Below are positions 47,042 to 57,177 of a DNA stretch of 64,000 nucleotides, piece by piece. The notes under the pieces are model-generated. The model saw nothing but the letters and a program-made list of their open reading frames with translations. It ran no database searches and was not told where the DNA came from. Each line of letters begins with the position of its first letter. The stretch's first letter is position 1. The stretch covers positions 415,568 through 479,567 of the forward strand of contig JALHQO010000001.1 of NCBI GenBank assembly GCA_022841905.1. The letters are read 5' to 3'. Source of the stretch: Hyphomonadaceae bacterium. Lineage in GTDB: Bacteria; Pseudomonadota; Alphaproteobacteria; Caulobacterales; Aquidulcibacteraceae. The position numbers and the translations under genes are program-made.

Positions 47042-47518
47042 ATGGCTGGCAGCATCAACAAGGTAATTTTGGTCGGAAACCTGGGCAAGGACCCGGAAGT
47101 GCGCCGTCTCAACAACGGCGATCCGGTTGTGAACCTCTCTATCGCGACGTCCGAAAGCTGGCGCGACAAGCAGAGCGGAGAGCGCAAGGAAAAGACCGAG
47201 TGGCACCGCGTCGTGATCTTCAACGAGAATATCGCCAAGGTCGCCGAGCAATACCTGAAGAAGGGCTCGACCGTTTACATTGAAGGTCAGCTGCAGACCC
47301 GCAAGTACGAGCAAAACGGCGTCGAGAAATACACGACCGAAGTCGTGCTGCAGAAGTATCGCGGCGAACTCACCATGCTCGGCGGCAAGGGCGACGGCGG
47401 CGGCAAGTCCTATGACGATGAAGGCGGCGGCTTCACCGCGAAGTCCGGCGCCAAGCGCTCAAGCGACGCCCCACGCGAAAGCTTCAGCCAAGATCTGGAC
47501 GACGAGATTCCGTTCTGA
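47042..47518 (+). CDS. ssb: Single-stranded DNA-binding protein
   Basis: 158 residues. An OB-fold (about 1-110) opens with [20 protein letters not shown] and contains [21 protein letters not shown] Gly/Lys/Ser linker leads to the acidic tip DLDDEIPF, which recruits repair and replication proteins. AGGAGG precedes the ATG. A LexA box lies upstream and a tandem hairpin repeat follows the stop. Confidence 0.98.
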   Translation: MAGSINKVILVGNLGKDPEVRRLNNGDPVVNLSIATSESWRDKQSGERKEKTEWHRVVIFNENIAKVAEQYLKKGSTVYIEGQLQTRKYEQNGVEKYTTEVVLQKYRGELTMLGGKGDGGGKSYDDEGGGFTAKSGAKRSSDAPRESFSQDLDDEIPF

Positions 47519-47528
47519 ACCACGTGCG

Positions 47529-47582
47529 CCAACTCTTTCCTCGCCCCTGATGGGCGAGGTGGCCGCGAGCATTTGCTCGCGG
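47529..47582. repeat. Left inverted repeat of the DUF559 cassette (two hairpins)
   Basis: The first hairpin is CCTCGCCC at 47539-47546 with GGGCGAGG at 47552-47559 (loop CTGAT). The second is CCGCGAGC at 47563-47570 with GCTCGCGG at 47575-47582. Bases 47529-47562 align, in inverted orientation, with the repeat at 48046-48078. It may also terminate ssb. Confidence 0.7.
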
Positions 47583-47620
47583 TCGGAGTGGGTGGCGGCG
47601 CCTCAGCTTGAGGACACGCG

Positions 47621-48037
47621 ATGGCGAACGAATACGCCCGCAAGCTCCGAAAGGACATGACGCCGCAAGAGGTGAAACTCCGGTTCTATCTTCGTCCGCT
47701 AAGACGGAGCGGTCATAAGTTTCGAAGGCAAGTGCCGCTTCGCGGTTACATCGTCGACTTTGCGTGTTTCGACGCTCGCTTAATCATCGAGGTTGACGGC
47801 TGCCAGCATGGTTTTGCGGAGGCGATCGATGCAGATCGCGTTCGGGACGCGGTGCTTGAGCGCGGTGGATTTGCAGTTCTTCGGTTCTGGAATTGAGAAG
47901 TCGATCGGGAGTTTGACGCCGTGTGCTCGACAATTGCGGCAGCGTTGCAAAATGCCGAATTGAAGCGACGTTGGATCGAAGATTTTGGCGCAGACTCGTT
48001 GAAGTCGCCGTCGCAACCCACTCAGTCATCGCGCTAG
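47621..48037 (+). pseudogene. DUF559 (Vsr-like) endonuclease gene with an internal nonsense codon
   Basis: The frame opens with ATG at 47621 and reads a normal DUF559 domain: LRKDMTPQEVKLRFYLRPLR, FRRQVPLRGYIVDFACFDA and LIIEVDGCQH, then VLRFWN. It hits TGA at 47894-47896 and continues in the same frame as EVDREFDAVCSTIAAALQNA to TAG at 48035-48037. Intact relatives carry a residue then E/D-V after FWN, so the stop looks like a single-base nonsense change. DUF559 proteins share the very-short-patch-repair endonuclease fold. The 91-residue product keeps the presumed catalytic Asp/Glu and might still be active. Confidence 0.8.
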
Positions 48038-48045
48038 CGCGCGCT

Positions 48046-48078
48046 GACAGCTCGCCCATCAAGGGCGAGCAGGGTTGG
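48046..48078. repeat. Right inverted repeat of the DUF559 cassette
   Basis: The hairpin is GCTCGCCC at 48050-48057 with GGGCGAGC at 48063-48070 (loop ATCAA). Its reverse complement (CCAACCCTGCTCGCCCTTGA, then TGGGCGAGCTG) aligns with the left copy, which reads CCAACTCTTTCCTCGCCCCT, then GATGGGCGAGGTG. Confidence 0.7.
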
Positions 48079-48109
48079 AGCGGACGCCGCTCGCGCCCAT
48101 ATCGCGCTC

Positions 48110-49105
48110 ATGATCCCATTTTCAGTTCTCGATCTCGCGCCCATCGTTGAAGGCGGCACTGTCGCGCAGGCGCTGGCGAATTCGCGCGATTTGGCGATCC
48201 AGACTGAGCGGTTCGGTTACAAGCGCTTTTGGCTGGCCGAGCATCACAACATGCCGGGCATCGCCAGTTCCGCGACGGCGTTGTGCATCCAGAACGCGGC
48301 GGCGGCGACCAAGACGATACGCGTCGGCGCCGGCGGCATCATGTTGCCCAACCACGCGCCGATCGTGATCGCCGAACAGTTCGGTACGCTGGAAGCGCTC
48401 TTCCCTGGCCGCATCGATCTCGGCCTCGGGCGCGCGCCCGGCGGCGATCAGCGTGTGGCGATGGCGCTGCGGCGCACGCTTGTTGGCGGCGAGGATCGGT
48501 TTCCGCAGGATGTGATGGAGCTGCAGGCGCTGCTGGCGCCGGCGCAGCCACGGCAAGTGGTGTGCGCGGTGCCGGGCGAAGGCGCCAACGTGCCACTCTG
48601 GATGCTGGGGTCTTCGACCTTCGGCGCGCAGATGGCGGCCGCACTTGGCTTGCCCTACGCCTTCGCATCGCACTTCGCGCCGGCGCAGATGATGAGCGCG
48701 ATCGAGATTTATCGCCGAACGTTCCAGCCGTCGGAGCAATTGGCGAAGCCCTATGTCATGCTCGGCTTCAATATCTTCGCCGCGCCGACCGACGACGAAG
48801 CGCGCTTTTTGGCGACGTCCCTGATGCAAGCCTTCGCCAGCTTGCGCCGCGGCATCCCGCGCAAATTGCAGCCGCCGGACCCGGATTTCGAGTCGACGCT
48901 CAGCGAGGCGGAGCGCGCATCGTTGAATCAAGTGCTCTCTTGCTCCGCCATCGGTTCGCCCGCGACGGTGAAGGCGGCCCTGCAAGCCTTCATTGCCCGC
49001 ACCCAGCCGGACGAACTCATTTTGGCGTCCCACATCTACGATCACACGGCGCGCGTGCGGGCCTACGAAATCGCAGCCCAGGTGCGCGCCGAACTCGCGG
49101 CGTGA
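48110..49105 (+). CDS. LLM-class flavin-dependent oxidoreductase (YhbW-type luciferase-like)
   Basis: 331 residues, one bacterial-luciferase TIM barrel. Markers are [20 protein letters not shown] near the start, [20 protein letters not shown] and [12 protein letters not shown], the set typical of YhbW/MsnO8 proteins. It uses FMNH2/O2 or F420-like flavins; the substrate is unknown. It precedes an EamA transporter gene with a 40-base gap. Confidence 0.9.
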   Translation: MIPFSVLDLAPIVEGGTVAQALANSRDLAIQTERFGYKRFWLAEHHNMPGIASSATALCIQNAAAATKTIRVGAGGIMLPNHAPIVIAEQFGTLEALFPGRIDLGLGRAPGGDQRVAMALRRTLVGGEDRFPQDVMELQALLAPAQPRQVVCAVPGEGANVPLWMLGSSTFGAQMAAALGLPYAFASHFAPAQMMSAIEIYRRTFQPSEQLAKPYVMLGFNIFAAPTDDEARFLATSLMQAFASLRRGIPRKLQPPDPDFESTLSEAERASLNQVLSCSAIGSPATVKAALQAFIARTQPDELILASHIYDHTARVRAYEIAAQVRAELAA

Positions 49106-49145
49106 CCGCTTGCACGACGTCGCGGGCGGGCGTAGCGCTCGCGCC

Positions 49146-50063
49146 GTGACCACGCCCTCCCGCGCTTTCGCACCGCTCGATCTGGCGATGCTGTTGTCGA
49201 TCGCGCTCATTTGGGGCGTGAACAACATTCTGGCGAAGCTCGCGCTCGATGCGTTGCCGGCGATGATGATGGCGGCGACGCGGTTCGCCATCGTGCTGGT
49301 TGCGCTGATCTGGTGGATCAAGCCGCCGCCGAAGGGGCAATTGCCACTCTTCTTAGCGATGCTGGCTTTCATCGGCCCTGTGCACTTTGCCATCCAGTCG
49401 ATCGGCCTGAAGATGGCCACCGACATGCCGCCGATGATCGTGGCGATGCAGTTATGGGCGCCGGCGTCGGTGGTGTTTGCGGCGCTCTTGCTGGGCGAGC
49501 GTGTCAGCGGCTTGCGATGGGCGGGTGTGGGTTTGGCGTTTCTCGGCGCGGTTTCGATGAATTTCGACCCTGCCGTGTTCGCGCAAGGCTGGCCGCTCTT
49601 CCTGGTTGGCCTTGCCTCCGCCGCTTATGGCTTCGGCACCGTGCTGGTGCGCAAGCTTGGCGGCGGCCTCGATCCCTGGGCGACGCAAGCGTGGATCGCG
49701 CTGGCCGCAGCGCCAACGCTGTCAGCGGCCTCGATCACCTTCGAGCGCGGCCACATCGAGGCAGCGCAACAGGCGCACTGGAGTATTTGGGCGTTCATCA
49801 TCTTCGGCGCGATCGTGTCGTCGATCGTCGCCAACGCTTTCATGTTCAAGCTGCTGCAGAAATACGAAGTGTCGCGCACGACGCCGTATCTGCTGCTGAC
49901 GCCGGTGATCTCGTTTGCGCTGGCGGCGATTATTCTCGGCGACCGCATCAGCGTGCAAATCCTGATCGGTGCGGCGGTGACGCTTTCAGGTGTCGCGCTC
50001 GTGGCGCTGGCGGAGCGGCGGTTCAAGCCGATCGCGCCAGCGCAAACGCCCGATAGCGCCTAG
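49146..50063 (+). CDS. EamA-family transporter (DMT superfamily)
   Basis: 305 residues from a GTG at 49146; the frame extends upstream through the luciferase-like gene, but that part is basic and non-family. Ten hydrophobic segments form two EamA repeats (first begins AMLLSIALIWGVNNILAKLA, second LVGLASAAYGFGTVLVRKLG). Members export amino acids or metabolites. A weak ribosome-binding site leaves the start uncertain. It converges on the SOD gene with a 4-base overlap. Confidence 0.85.
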   Translation: MTTPSRAFAPLDLAMLLSIALIWGVNNILAKLALDALPAMMMAATRFAIVLVALIWWIKPPPKGQLPLFLAMLAFIGPVHFAIQSIGLKMATDMPPMIVAMQLWAPASVVFAALLLGERVSGLRWAGVGLAFLGAVSMNFDPAVFAQGWPLFLVGLASAAYGFGTVLVRKLGGGLDPWATQAWIALAAAPTLSAASITFERGHIEAAQQAHWSIWAFIIFGAIVSSIVANAFMFKLLQKYEVSRTTPYLLLTPVISFALAAIILGDRISVQILIGAAVTLSGVALVALAERRFKPIAPAQTPDSA

Positions 50064-50644
50064 GGCAGCGGCGTCAGCGCTGCACAGGCGATGCGCGCGC
50101 CGGCGCCGCCAATCGGCTGGGTCATGTGATCGTCCGGGCCGGCGTGGATCAGCAGCGCCGCGCCGTCGGCGTCGAGTAGAGGGGCGCGTTCGTGCTGGTT
50201 GGCGCTGGCGGGTATCCGCTCGCCGCCGAGCGTGACGCTCCGGGCCAGCAGTTCCGCCGCAAATGGGCCGGCCGGTGTGGCAAACAGGTTGGGGAGATCG
50301 CCGGCGTCGGGCCCGCGCGGGTTCATGAGACCATGCTCGGCGTGCTGGCGCATGTCGATGTGGCCGCCCGAGGCTTGGAAGCCGGCGGCGAAGTCGCTGC
50401 AGTCGCCACGGCCGTGCAAATGGACGCCGTGCCAGCCCGGCGGCAGGGCGTTCGGTAAAAACTCTAGTCGAATCAACACGCCGTGTGGGCCATCGGTGAA
50501 GATCGCCTGGCCGACGGCAGCGCCTTCCGCGCCAACGATCCAGGCCGTGCGCGGGGCGGCGGCGGGCGTGTAGTCGCGGTGGGCGGGGGAACTCGCGCAG
50601 GCGCTGAGCAGGGCGGCGAAAACGACGGCGGCGATGGGGCGCAT
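50060..50644 (-). CDS. Cu/Zn superoxide dismutase, lipoprotein
   Basis: 194 residues from the ATG at 50644. Lipobox LLSAC gives Cys16 as lipid anchor. Copper and zinc ligands are visible in WHGVHLHGRGDC (His75, His77), SGGHID, NPRGPDAGDLPN (Asp) and LLIHAGPDDH (His167). The disulfide pair is Cys82-Cys187, and the substrate-guiding Arg184 is in GGAGARIAC. It dismutates superoxide at the envelope. It is divergent from gyrA with about 117 bases between starts. Confidence 0.92.
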   Translation of the reverse strand: MRPIAAVVFAALLSACASSPAHRDYTPAAAPRTAWIVGAEGAAVGQAIFTDGPHGVLIRLEFLPNALPPGWHGVHLHGRGDCSDFAAGFQASGGHIDMRQHAEHGLMNPRGPDAGDLPNLFATPAGPFAAELLARSVTLGGERIPASANQHERAPLLDADGAALLIHAGPDDHMTQPIGGAGARIACAALTPLP

Positions 50645-50761
50645 AGCGGCTTCCTTGGTTTGCGACAGGGGCGTCACGATGTTAACTTCCGATGGATTCG
50701 ACGGCGATTTTTTGGTCGCCTTACCCATCAACTCCTGAACTCCAGATTTAGACCGGATCCC

Positions 50762-53500
50762 GTGTCAGACACGTCCGATCCCGCCGACAACGGCGGTCCC
50801 ACACTCCCCAAGGGCGTCACCCTCATCACCATCGAAGATGAGATGAAGCGCTCGTACCTCGATTACGCGATGAGCGTGATCGTGTCGCGCGCGCTGCCTG
50901 ATGCGCGCGACGGCCTGAAACCCGTGCACCGCCGCATCCTCTACGCGATGGATGAGACGGGGAACACGCACGAGAAGCCGTATCGCAAGAGCGCCAAATC
51001 GGTCGGCGAAGTGATGGGTAACTACCATCCGCACGGCGACCAGGCGATCTACATGACGCTCGTGCGCCTCGCGCAAGATTTCTCGATGGGTCTGCCGCTC
51101 ATCGACGGCCAAGGCAATTTCGGCTCGATCGACGGCGATATGCCGGCCTCGATGCGCTACACCGAAGCCCGTCTGGCTAAGTCCGCGCGCGCGCTGCTTG
51201 ATGACATCGACGAAGGCACGGTTGACTTCCAGGACAATTACGACGGCTCCACCAAAGAGCCGACAGTGCTGCCGGCGCGCTTCCCGAACCTGCTGGTCAA
51301 TGGCGGCGGCGGCATCGCCGTCGGCATGGCGACCAACATTCCGCCGCACAACATGAACGAAGTGATCGACGCCGCCGTGGCGCTGATTGACAATCCCAAC
51401 ATCGCTGACCTCGATCTGCTCGACATCGTCCCGGGGCCGGATTTCCCCACCGGTGGCGAAATCCTCGGCCGCGCCGGCGCGCGCATGGCGCTGATGACAG
51501 GGCGTGGTTCGGTCGCGATCCGTGCTCGGCACCACATCGAAACCATCCGCGGCCGCGAAGCGCTGGTGTTCACCGAGATTCCCTACCAGGTGAATAAATC
51601 GGAGATGGTGGAGAAAATCGGGGAGCAGGTGCGCGAGAAGCGCATCGAAGGCATCGCGGAAGTGCGCGACGAGTCCAATCGTTTGGGCGTGCGGCTCGTG
51701 GTCGAGTTGAAGCGCGATGCGGTGGCAGACGTGGTGCTGAACCAGCTCTATCGCTTCTCGCAGCTGCAGACTTCGTTCGGCGTCAACATGCTGGCGCTGA
51801 ACCAGGGCAAGCCCGAGCAAATGGGCCTGCGCAAGATTCTCGAAATCTTCCTCGGCTTCCGCGAACAGGTCGTCACCCGCCGCACCAAGTTCCGCTTGGC
51901 GAAAGCACGCAAGCGCGGTCATGAAACCGTGGGCTTGGCAATCGCCGTCGCCAATATCGACGAAGTCATCAAGCTGATCCGCGAAAGCCCCGATCCCGCC
52001 ACCGCGCGCGAGCGCATGCTGGCGCGCGATTGGCCGGCTGGGGACATGATGCCGCTGATTGCGCTGATCGCCGACCCGCGCACGGTGGTCGCTGATGGCG
52101 ACAAGATCCGGCTTTCGGACGAACAAGCGCGCTCGATCCTGGCGTTGCAACTCGCGCGTCTGACAGGCCTCGGCCGCGAAGACATCGCCAAGGCGGCCAA
52201 CGAGATCGCCGACGAGATCAAGGAATTGCTCTCGATCCTAGGTTCACGCGAGCGCATCCAGAGCATCATTCGCGAAGAGATCATCGCAGTGAAGGACGCG
52301 TTCGGCGTGCCGCGTCGCACGCAATTCTCGGAATCCGATGGCGATATCGACGATGAATCGCTGATCCCGCGTGAAGAGATGGTCGTCACCGTAACGCATG
52401 GCGGTTACGTCAAGCGCACGCCGCTTGCCGCGTATCGCACGCAGCGCCGCGGCGGCCGCGGCCGCTCCGGCATGACGATGAAGGACGAGGATTTCGTCAC
52501 CCGCATCTTCGCCGCCTCCACGCACGCGCCGATCCTGTTCTTCTCGTCCTCGGGCATGGTCTACAAGATGAAGACCTGGCGCCTGCCGGCGGGCGATCCC
52601 CGCACCAAGGGCCGCGCGCTGGTCAATCTCTTCCCGCTCGAAGCCGGCGAGACGATCACGTCCGTCATGGCGTTGCCGGAAGACGAGCGCGATTGGGACA
52701 AGTTCGACGTCATGTTCGCCACACGCTCCGGCGGCGTGCGGCGCAACAAGCTCAGCGATTTCGTGCAAGTCAACCGCAACGGCAAGATCGCCATGAAGCC
52801 CGACGAGGGCGACGGCATTGTCGAAGTGCAAATCTGCTCGGAAGAGGACGACGTGCTGCTGACCACCGCAAATGGGCAGTGCGTGCGCTTCCGCGCCACT
52901 GACGTCCGCGTGTTCAAAGGCCGCGACTCCACTGGCGTGCGCGGCATCACGCTGGCCGAGGGCGATAGCGTCATCGGCATGGGCGTCCTGAAGCACGTTG
53001 ATGTCACCACCAAGGAAGTGAACGATTACTTCAAGTGGGATGCGCAGGATCGCGGCGATGTCGAAGTCGAAGCCGAAGAGGGCGCGCCGGAGAGCGAAGG
53101 CGAAGCGACGCCGTTCGAGCGCCTCGCTTGGCTGAAGACGCAAGAGCAATTCATCTTGGCCGTCACGTCGAACGGTTTGGGCAAGCGTGCGTCCGCTTAC
53201 GAGTACCGCGTCACCAATCGTGGCGGCAAAGGCCTGATCGCACACCGCTTGACCGGCGACGCACGCCTCGTCGCCTCCTTCCCGGTCAAGGACGCCGAGG
53301 AATTACTGCTGGTCACCGATAAGGGCCAGCTCATCCGCACCGCCGTCGATCAAATCCGCATTGCCGGGCGCGCCACGCAAGGCGTCATTCTGATCAATGT
53401 CGGCGACGACGAGCATGTCGTGGCCTCCGAGCGTCTCGAAGCGCTGGGCGGTGAAGCGGCTGACGCCGGCGAGGCGGATGCTGAGGAGGCCGGCGAGTGA
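50762..53500 (+). CDS. gyrA: DNA gyrase subunit A
   Basis: 912 residues from a GTG at 50762; the frame is open upstream but family sequence begins at [11 protein letters not shown]. The catalytic tyrosine is Tyr133 in SMRYTEARL. The GyrA box [10 protein letters not shown] that defines gyrase over ParC is present, followed by the DNA-wrapping C-terminal domain and an acidic tail. The quinolone region reads [20 protein letters not shown], so the positions of E. coli Ser83 and Asp87 are Gln94 and Met98. CoaD overlaps its stop by four bases. Confidence 0.97.
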   Translation: MSDTSDPADNGGPTLPKGVTLITIEDEMKRSYLDYAMSVIVSRALPDARDGLKPVHRRILYAMDETGNTHEKPYRKSAKSVGEVMGNYHPHGDQAIYMTLVRLAQDFSMGLPLIDGQGNFGSIDGDMPASMRYTEARLAKSARALLDDIDEGTVDFQDNYDGSTKEPTVLPARFPNLLVNGGGGIAVGMATNIPPHNMNEVIDAAVALIDNPNIADLDLLDIVPGPDFPTGGEILGRAGARMALMTGRGSVAIRARHHIETIRGREALVFTEIPYQVNKSEMVEKIGEQVREKRIEGIAEVRDESNRLGVRLVVELKRDAVADVVLNQLYRFSQLQTSFGVNMLALNQGKPEQMGLRKILEIFLGFREQVVTRRTKFRLAKARKRGHETVGLAIAVANIDEVIKLIRESPDPATARERMLARDWPAGDMMPLIALIADPRTVVADGDKIRLSDEQARSILALQLARLTGLGREDIAKAANEIADEIKELLSILGSRERIQSIIREEIIAVKDAFGVPRRTQFSESDGDIDDESLIPREEMVVTVTHGGYVKRTPLAAYRTQRRGGRGRSGMTMKDEDFVTRIFAASTHAPILFFSSSGMVYKMKTWRLPAGDPRTKGRALVNLFPLEAGETITSVMALPEDERDWDKFDVMFATRSGGVRRNKLSDFVQVNRNGKIAMKPDEGDGIVEVQICSEEDDVLLTTANGQCVRFRATDVRVFKGRDSTGVRGITLAEGDSVIGMGVLKHVDVTTKEVNDYFKWDAQDRGDVEVEAEEGAPESEGEATPFERLAWLKTQEQFILAVTSNGLGKRASAYEYRVTNRGGKGLIAHRLTGDARLVASFPVKDAEELLLVTDKGQLIRTAVDQIRIAGRATQGVILINVGDDEHVVASERLEALGGEAADAGEADAEEAGE

Positions 53501-54000
53501 CGAAACGGGTTCGCGTCGGTCTCTATCCGGGCACGTTCGACCCGCCCACGAACGGGCATGTGGATATCATCGCCCGCGCCGCGACCCTGGTGGATCGCCT
53601 CGTCATCGGTGTCGCCATCAACGAGGAAAAGAGCCCGCTTTTCAGCCTCGAAGAGCGGGTGGAGATGGTCGAGGAGCAGTGCGCCAAGATCAAAGGCGAG
53701 GCCGAGATCGTCATTCAACCTTTTGACACATTGCTGATGTCATTCGCCGAGAGCGTAGGGGCGCAAATTATCGTCCGGGGACTGAGAGCAGTCGCCGACT
53801 TCGAGTACGAATTCGCCATGGTGGGCATGAACCAGAAGCTCAATCCCGCCATTGAAACGGTATTTCTCATGGCCGACCCGACGCACCAGGCGATCGCGTC
53901 CAGGTTGGTCAAGGAAATCGCGCGACTGCAAGGAAGCGTCGCGCACTTCGTGCCTCAAGAAGTAGAAGGACGACTGAAGGCAAAGTTCGGGGTGTCTTAA
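53497..54000 (+). CDS. coaD: Phosphopantetheine adenylyltransferase
   Basis: 167 residues from a GTG overlapping the gyrA stop. The nucleotidyl-transferase motif GTFDPPTNGH (12-21) and the C-terminal VKEIARLQGSVAHFVP segment with a preceding PTHQAIASRLV identify CoaD, which makes dephospho-CoA. The next gene starts directly after its stop. Confidence 0.96.
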   Translation: MTKRVRVGLYPGTFDPPTNGHVDIIARAATLVDRLVIGVAINEEKSPLFSLEERVEMVEEQCAKIKGEAEIVIQPFDTLLMSFAESVGAQIIVRGLRAVADFEYEFAMVGMNQKLNPAIETVFLMADPTHQAIASRLVKEIARLQGSVAHFVPQEVEGRLKAKFGVS

Positions 54001-54897
54001 ATGCTGCGCTTGGGTGGATTTCTGGCCGCGTGCCTGCTGGCGCTGGGCTTGTCCGGTGTTTTTGACGTCGCGTCCGCGCAATCGGCGCCGGACCCGCGCA
54101 ATTGGCGTCAGGTCGATCCTGAGAACACGCTCTACATCGACACGGTCCATGGCCGCATCGTGGTGGAGCTCTATCCTGAGATCGCGCCGAGGCACGTCGA
54201 GCGCATCAAGACGCTGACGCGCGCCGGGTTTTATGACGGGCGCATTTTTCACCGCGTCGTCGAAGGCTTCATGGCCCAGACCGGCGACCCGCTCGGCACT
54301 GGCGAGGGCGCATCGACTTTGCCGGACGTCCGCGAGGAGTTCCGCTTCCGCCGCGGTCCGGACATGCCGTTCATCGAAGCCGCGATCCAAGGCGGCGCCC
54401 GGCTTGGCTTTTACAAAGCGCTGCCGATCGAGAGCCAGCCGGACGCGCAAATGAGCGTGACGGCGGACGGCCGTGTCGCGGCGAATGCGCTTCACTGCCC
54501 GGGCGTCGTGTCGATGGCGCGTTCCGAGAACCCGAACTCGGCCAACAGCCAGTTCTTCATCATGCGTGCGCCGAACTCCGATCTGGACAAGCGCTATTCG
54601 ATTTTCGGTCGTGTTGTCTGGGGCCAAGAAGCGGTAATGCAGATCGCTGTCGGCAGCCCTCCGCCAAACCCTGATCGCATGCTGGCGGTGCGCATCGCGG
54701 CCGACGTGCCGGAGCCGGATCGCGCGCCGATCTATGTGCTTCGCACCGATGGCCCAGAGTTCCGTGAGTTGATTGACGATACCCGCCGCCAACGCGCCGC
54801 GGATTTTTCGGTCTGCGACGTTCAAATCCCCGCGCGCGTACCGCGCGACAACAACAGAGAGAGACGCTGGTGGTCGATCATACCTTTCATACCCTGA
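54001..54897 (+). CDS. Secreted cyclophilin-type peptidyl-prolyl isomerase
   Basis: 298 residues. A signal peptide ends ASAQ (about residue 27). The core contains the catalytic stretch FHRVVEGFMAQTGDP with the active Arg and SANSQFFIM. A long insertion (about 105-160) interrupts the fold relative to the small cytosolic type. It acts on proline bonds in the periplasm. It starts one base after coaD and overlaps the next cyclophilin by 28 bases, so the three are co-transcribed. A lipoprotein paralogue is at 23365. Confidence 0.93.
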   Translation: MLRLGGFLAACLLALGLSGVFDVASAQSAPDPRNWRQVDPENTLYIDTVHGRIVVELYPEIAPRHVERIKTLTRAGFYDGRIFHRVVEGFMAQTGDPLGTGEGASTLPDVREEFRFRRGPDMPFIEAAIQGGARLGFYKALPIESQPDAQMSVTADGRVAANALHCPGVVSMARSENPNSANSQFFIMRAPNSDLDKRYSIFGRVVWGQEAVMQIAVGSPPPNPDRMLAVRIAADVPEPDRAPIYVLRTDGPEFRELIDDTRRQRAADFSVCDVQIPARVPRDNNRERRWWSIIPFIP

Positions 54898-55331
54898 CGC
54901 TTGAGCTCGACACCGGTACGGTGAAGATCAAGCTGCGCCCGGATCTGGCGCCCGCCCATGTTCAGCGCATCGGCGAGTTGGCGAACGAGGGCTATTACAA
55001 CAACGTGCCGTTCCACCGCGTCATCCCGGGCTTCATGGCCCAGGGCGGCGACGGCAAGAACTTCAACGGCACCGGCGGATCGTCGAAGCCGAACCTGAAG
55101 CAGGAATTCAACGCCGAGGCGCACGTGCGCGGCGTCTGCTCGATGGCGCGAACCAACGATCCGAACTCGGCCAACAGCCAGTTCTTCATCTGCCTCGACG
55201 ACGCGCGCTTCCTCGACAAGCAATACACCGTCTGGGGTGTGGTCGAAGAAGGCATGGACGCTGTCGATGCACTCCCGAAAGGCGAGCCGCCGCGTACGCC
55301 GGGCAAGATCGTCAGCGCACGCGCGGAGTGA
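54870..55331 (+). CDS. Cytosolic cyclophilin-type peptidyl-prolyl isomerase
   Basis: 153 residues from a GTG at 54870, with no signal peptide. Canonical active-site segments are present: FHRVIPGFMAQGGD and NSANSQFFICLDDARFLDKQ, and VWGVVEEGMD follows. The overlap of 28 bases with the secreted paralogue in another frame suggests translational coupling. This tandem pair (secreted plus cytosolic) after coaD recurs in alphaproteobacteria. Confidence 0.94.
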   Translation: MVDHTFHTLTLELDTGTVKIKLRPDLAPAHVQRIGELANEGYYNNVPFHRVIPGFMAQGGDGKNFNGTGGSSKPNLKQEFNAEAHVRGVCSMARTNDPNSANSQFFICLDDARFLDKQYTVWGVVEEGMDAVDALPKGEPPRTPGKIVSARAE

Positions 55332-55351
55332 GCTACGGATTTGGCGCGGTC

Positions 55352-56008
55352 TTAGCGCTGAAGCCGCGCCATATCCTCCGCCTCACATGAGTTTACTGAC
55401 CGCGGTGGAAATGTGTTGGCCTCGGCCACCCAGCATTCATCGAACAGCGAACAATAGCATGCGCGCGTAGTGATGCGCCCACGCTGGCGCGCGACGTCCA
55501 CGGCGCTCCAGAGCGTAGCGTTCTCTGGCGTCCGCTGCCAAATAAGGGCGCTGACGTTGCCGCCAGCGGCCAGAAAGGAATTGGAGACGGGCGTCGTCAA
55601 ATCCGCGCCGATGGCGCGCAGTGCGTCTCCGTCGGCTTGCGCCAGCGCGGTCTCGGCCTCAGCCGCGCAGCATGCTTCGATGATACGACGAACAACGTGC
55701 CCCGACATTTCGATCGGTTCGCCATCCACGACATAAGTGAAGTCGTGAATGCGCGCTGGCCCGGTGCCGGCATTGGATATACCGAATGCGAGCGATCCGA
55801 GCTGACCGTCGTCCGTGGAGTTGCCGCTGCCCAACTGAATGAAGGGCATGGAGTTGGCCTGCACCAGCCGTTCCATTGCGCGGCTGGAATCCTGCGCCAA
55901 GTAGAGCGAGCAAGCAGAAATGAAGACTGCTGAGACGCTCAACAGCATGTCCACCCAGGGCCGGCCGCTTTTCTTGACTTCAGCGGGCTGTTCGACGGGC
56001 TCCATCAT
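55352..56008 (-). CDS. Membrane-anchored protein of unknown function, Cys-rich C-terminus
   Basis: 218 residues from the ATG at 56008, preceded by GGGAG. One membrane segment (about 22-40: LLSVSAVFISACSLYLA) puts a soluble domain outside. The soluble part has SLAFGISNAGTGPARIHDF, reminiscent of small beta-sandwich domains, and cysteines in EACCAAE, RACYCSLFDECW and NSCEAED that may pair. I do not recognise it. It lies on the opposite strand to the cyclophilin and queA genes, which flank it. Confidence 0.72.
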   Translation of the reverse strand: MMEPVEQPAEVKKSGRPWVDMLLSVSAVFISACSLYLAQDSSRAMERLVQANSMPFIQLGSGNSTDDGQLGSLAFGISNAGTGPARIHDFTYVVDGEPIEMSGHVVRRIIEACCAAEAETALAQADGDALRAIGADLTTPVSNSFLAAGGNVSALIWQRTPENATLWSAVDVARQRGRITTRACYCSLFDECWVAEANTFPPRSVNSCEAEDMARLQR

Positions 56009-56100
56009 GTCCAGAACTCCCTTGCGGCGGCGTACCTGCTTGAACCGGTTCTCCGATGCATGCGAGAGCGCGTTACCGCAACAAGAATGCGATGGAGCGA

Positions 56101-57177
56101 ATGCGGGTCGACCTGTTTGATTTCGAATTGCCGGAAGATCTGATCGCACTGCGTCCAGCGCGGCCGCGTGATAGCGCGCGCTTGTTGCACGTGCGCGAGG
56201 ACGGTGGGTTTGAAGATCGGGTTGTCCGCGATGCGGCGGGCCTGTTTCGGACTGGCGATCTGCTCGTCTTCAACGATACGCGTGTAATCCCCGCGCGCCT
56301 CAAGGGCGTCCGCGAGCGGGACGGCAATGTCGTCGAGATCGAGGCGACGTTGCTTGAGCGTCTTCCGCCCTCGCGATGGAAAGCACTGGCGAAGCCCGGC
56401 AAGCGGCTGAAAGAAGGCGACCGCGTGCGCTTCGGCGCGACCGAGGATCGCGCGTGTTTAGCGGGCGCGCTGGACGCGACTGTAGGCGCCAAAAGCGAGG
56501 ATGGTCAGATCACACTGGCCTTCGATCTTGCAGGCCCCGATCTTGATGCTGCGATCGCCGCCGCCGGTTTGATGCCGCTGCCGCCGTATATCGCCGCCAA
56601 GCGCGGCGAAGATGAGCAGGATCGCGCCGACTACCAAACCATCTACGCCGCCCATGACGGCGCCATCGCTGCGCCGACGGCGGGTCTGCACTTCACGCCG
56701 GAGCTTTTCGCGGCATTCGATGCGGCTGGCGTGGAGCGCGTGCATGTGACGTTGCACGTCGGCGCTGGCACGTTTCTGCCGGTGAAGGCCGACGACACGG
56801 CCGAGCACAAGATGCACAGCGAGTGGCGCGAGATTTCCGCTCATGCCGCCGACGCCATCAACCGCGCCAAGCGCGAAGGCCGGCGCGTGATCGCGATCGG
56901 CACGACGGCGCTGCGTTCGCTTGAATCCGCCGCCGATGAAGCGGGCGTGGTCCGCGCAGAGAGCGGGCCGACCGATATCTTCATCACGCCGGGCTATCGC
57001 TTCCGCGTTGTCGATGGCCTCTGGACCAATTTCCATCTGCCGCGTTCGACGCTGTTCATGCTCGTCTCCGCCTTCGCCGGCTTGGAGCGGATGCAAGCGG
57101 CTTATGTGCACGCGATTGCGCAGGGCTACCGCTTCTATTCCTATGGCGACGCCAGCCTGTTATGGCGGCCGCGATGA
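56101..57177 (+). CDS. queA: S-adenosylmethionine:tRNA ribosyltransferase-isomerase
   Basis: 358 residues from the ATG at 56101, with GGAG four bases upstream. Family markers are [13 protein letters not shown] at the start, [41 protein letters not shown] and [15 protein letters not shown]. It makes epoxyqueuosine in tRNA from preQ1. It overlaps tgt, the preceding enzyme of the same pathway. Confidence 0.97.
   Translation: MRVDLFDFELPEDLIALRPARPRDSARLLHVREDGGFEDRVVRDAAGLFRTGDLLVFNDTRVIPARLKGVRERDGNVVEIEATLLERLPPSRWKALAKPGKRLKEGDRVRFGATEDRACLAGALDATVGAKSEDGQITLAFDLAGPDLDAAIAAAGLMPLPPYIAAKRGEDEQDRADYQTIYAAHDGAIAAPTAGLHFTPELFAAFDAAGVERVHVTLHVGAGTFLPVKADDTAEHKMHSEWREISAHAADAINRAKREGRRVIAIGTTALRSLESAADEAGVVRAESGPTDIFITPGYRFRVVDGLWTNFHLPRSTLFMLVSAFAGLERMQAAYVHAIAQGYRFYSYGDASLLWRPR

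Noticed and set aside
53497-55331. coaD plus two cyclophilins as a possible novel operon
   Set aside because: This gene order recurs in alphaproteobacteria and needs no special explanation.
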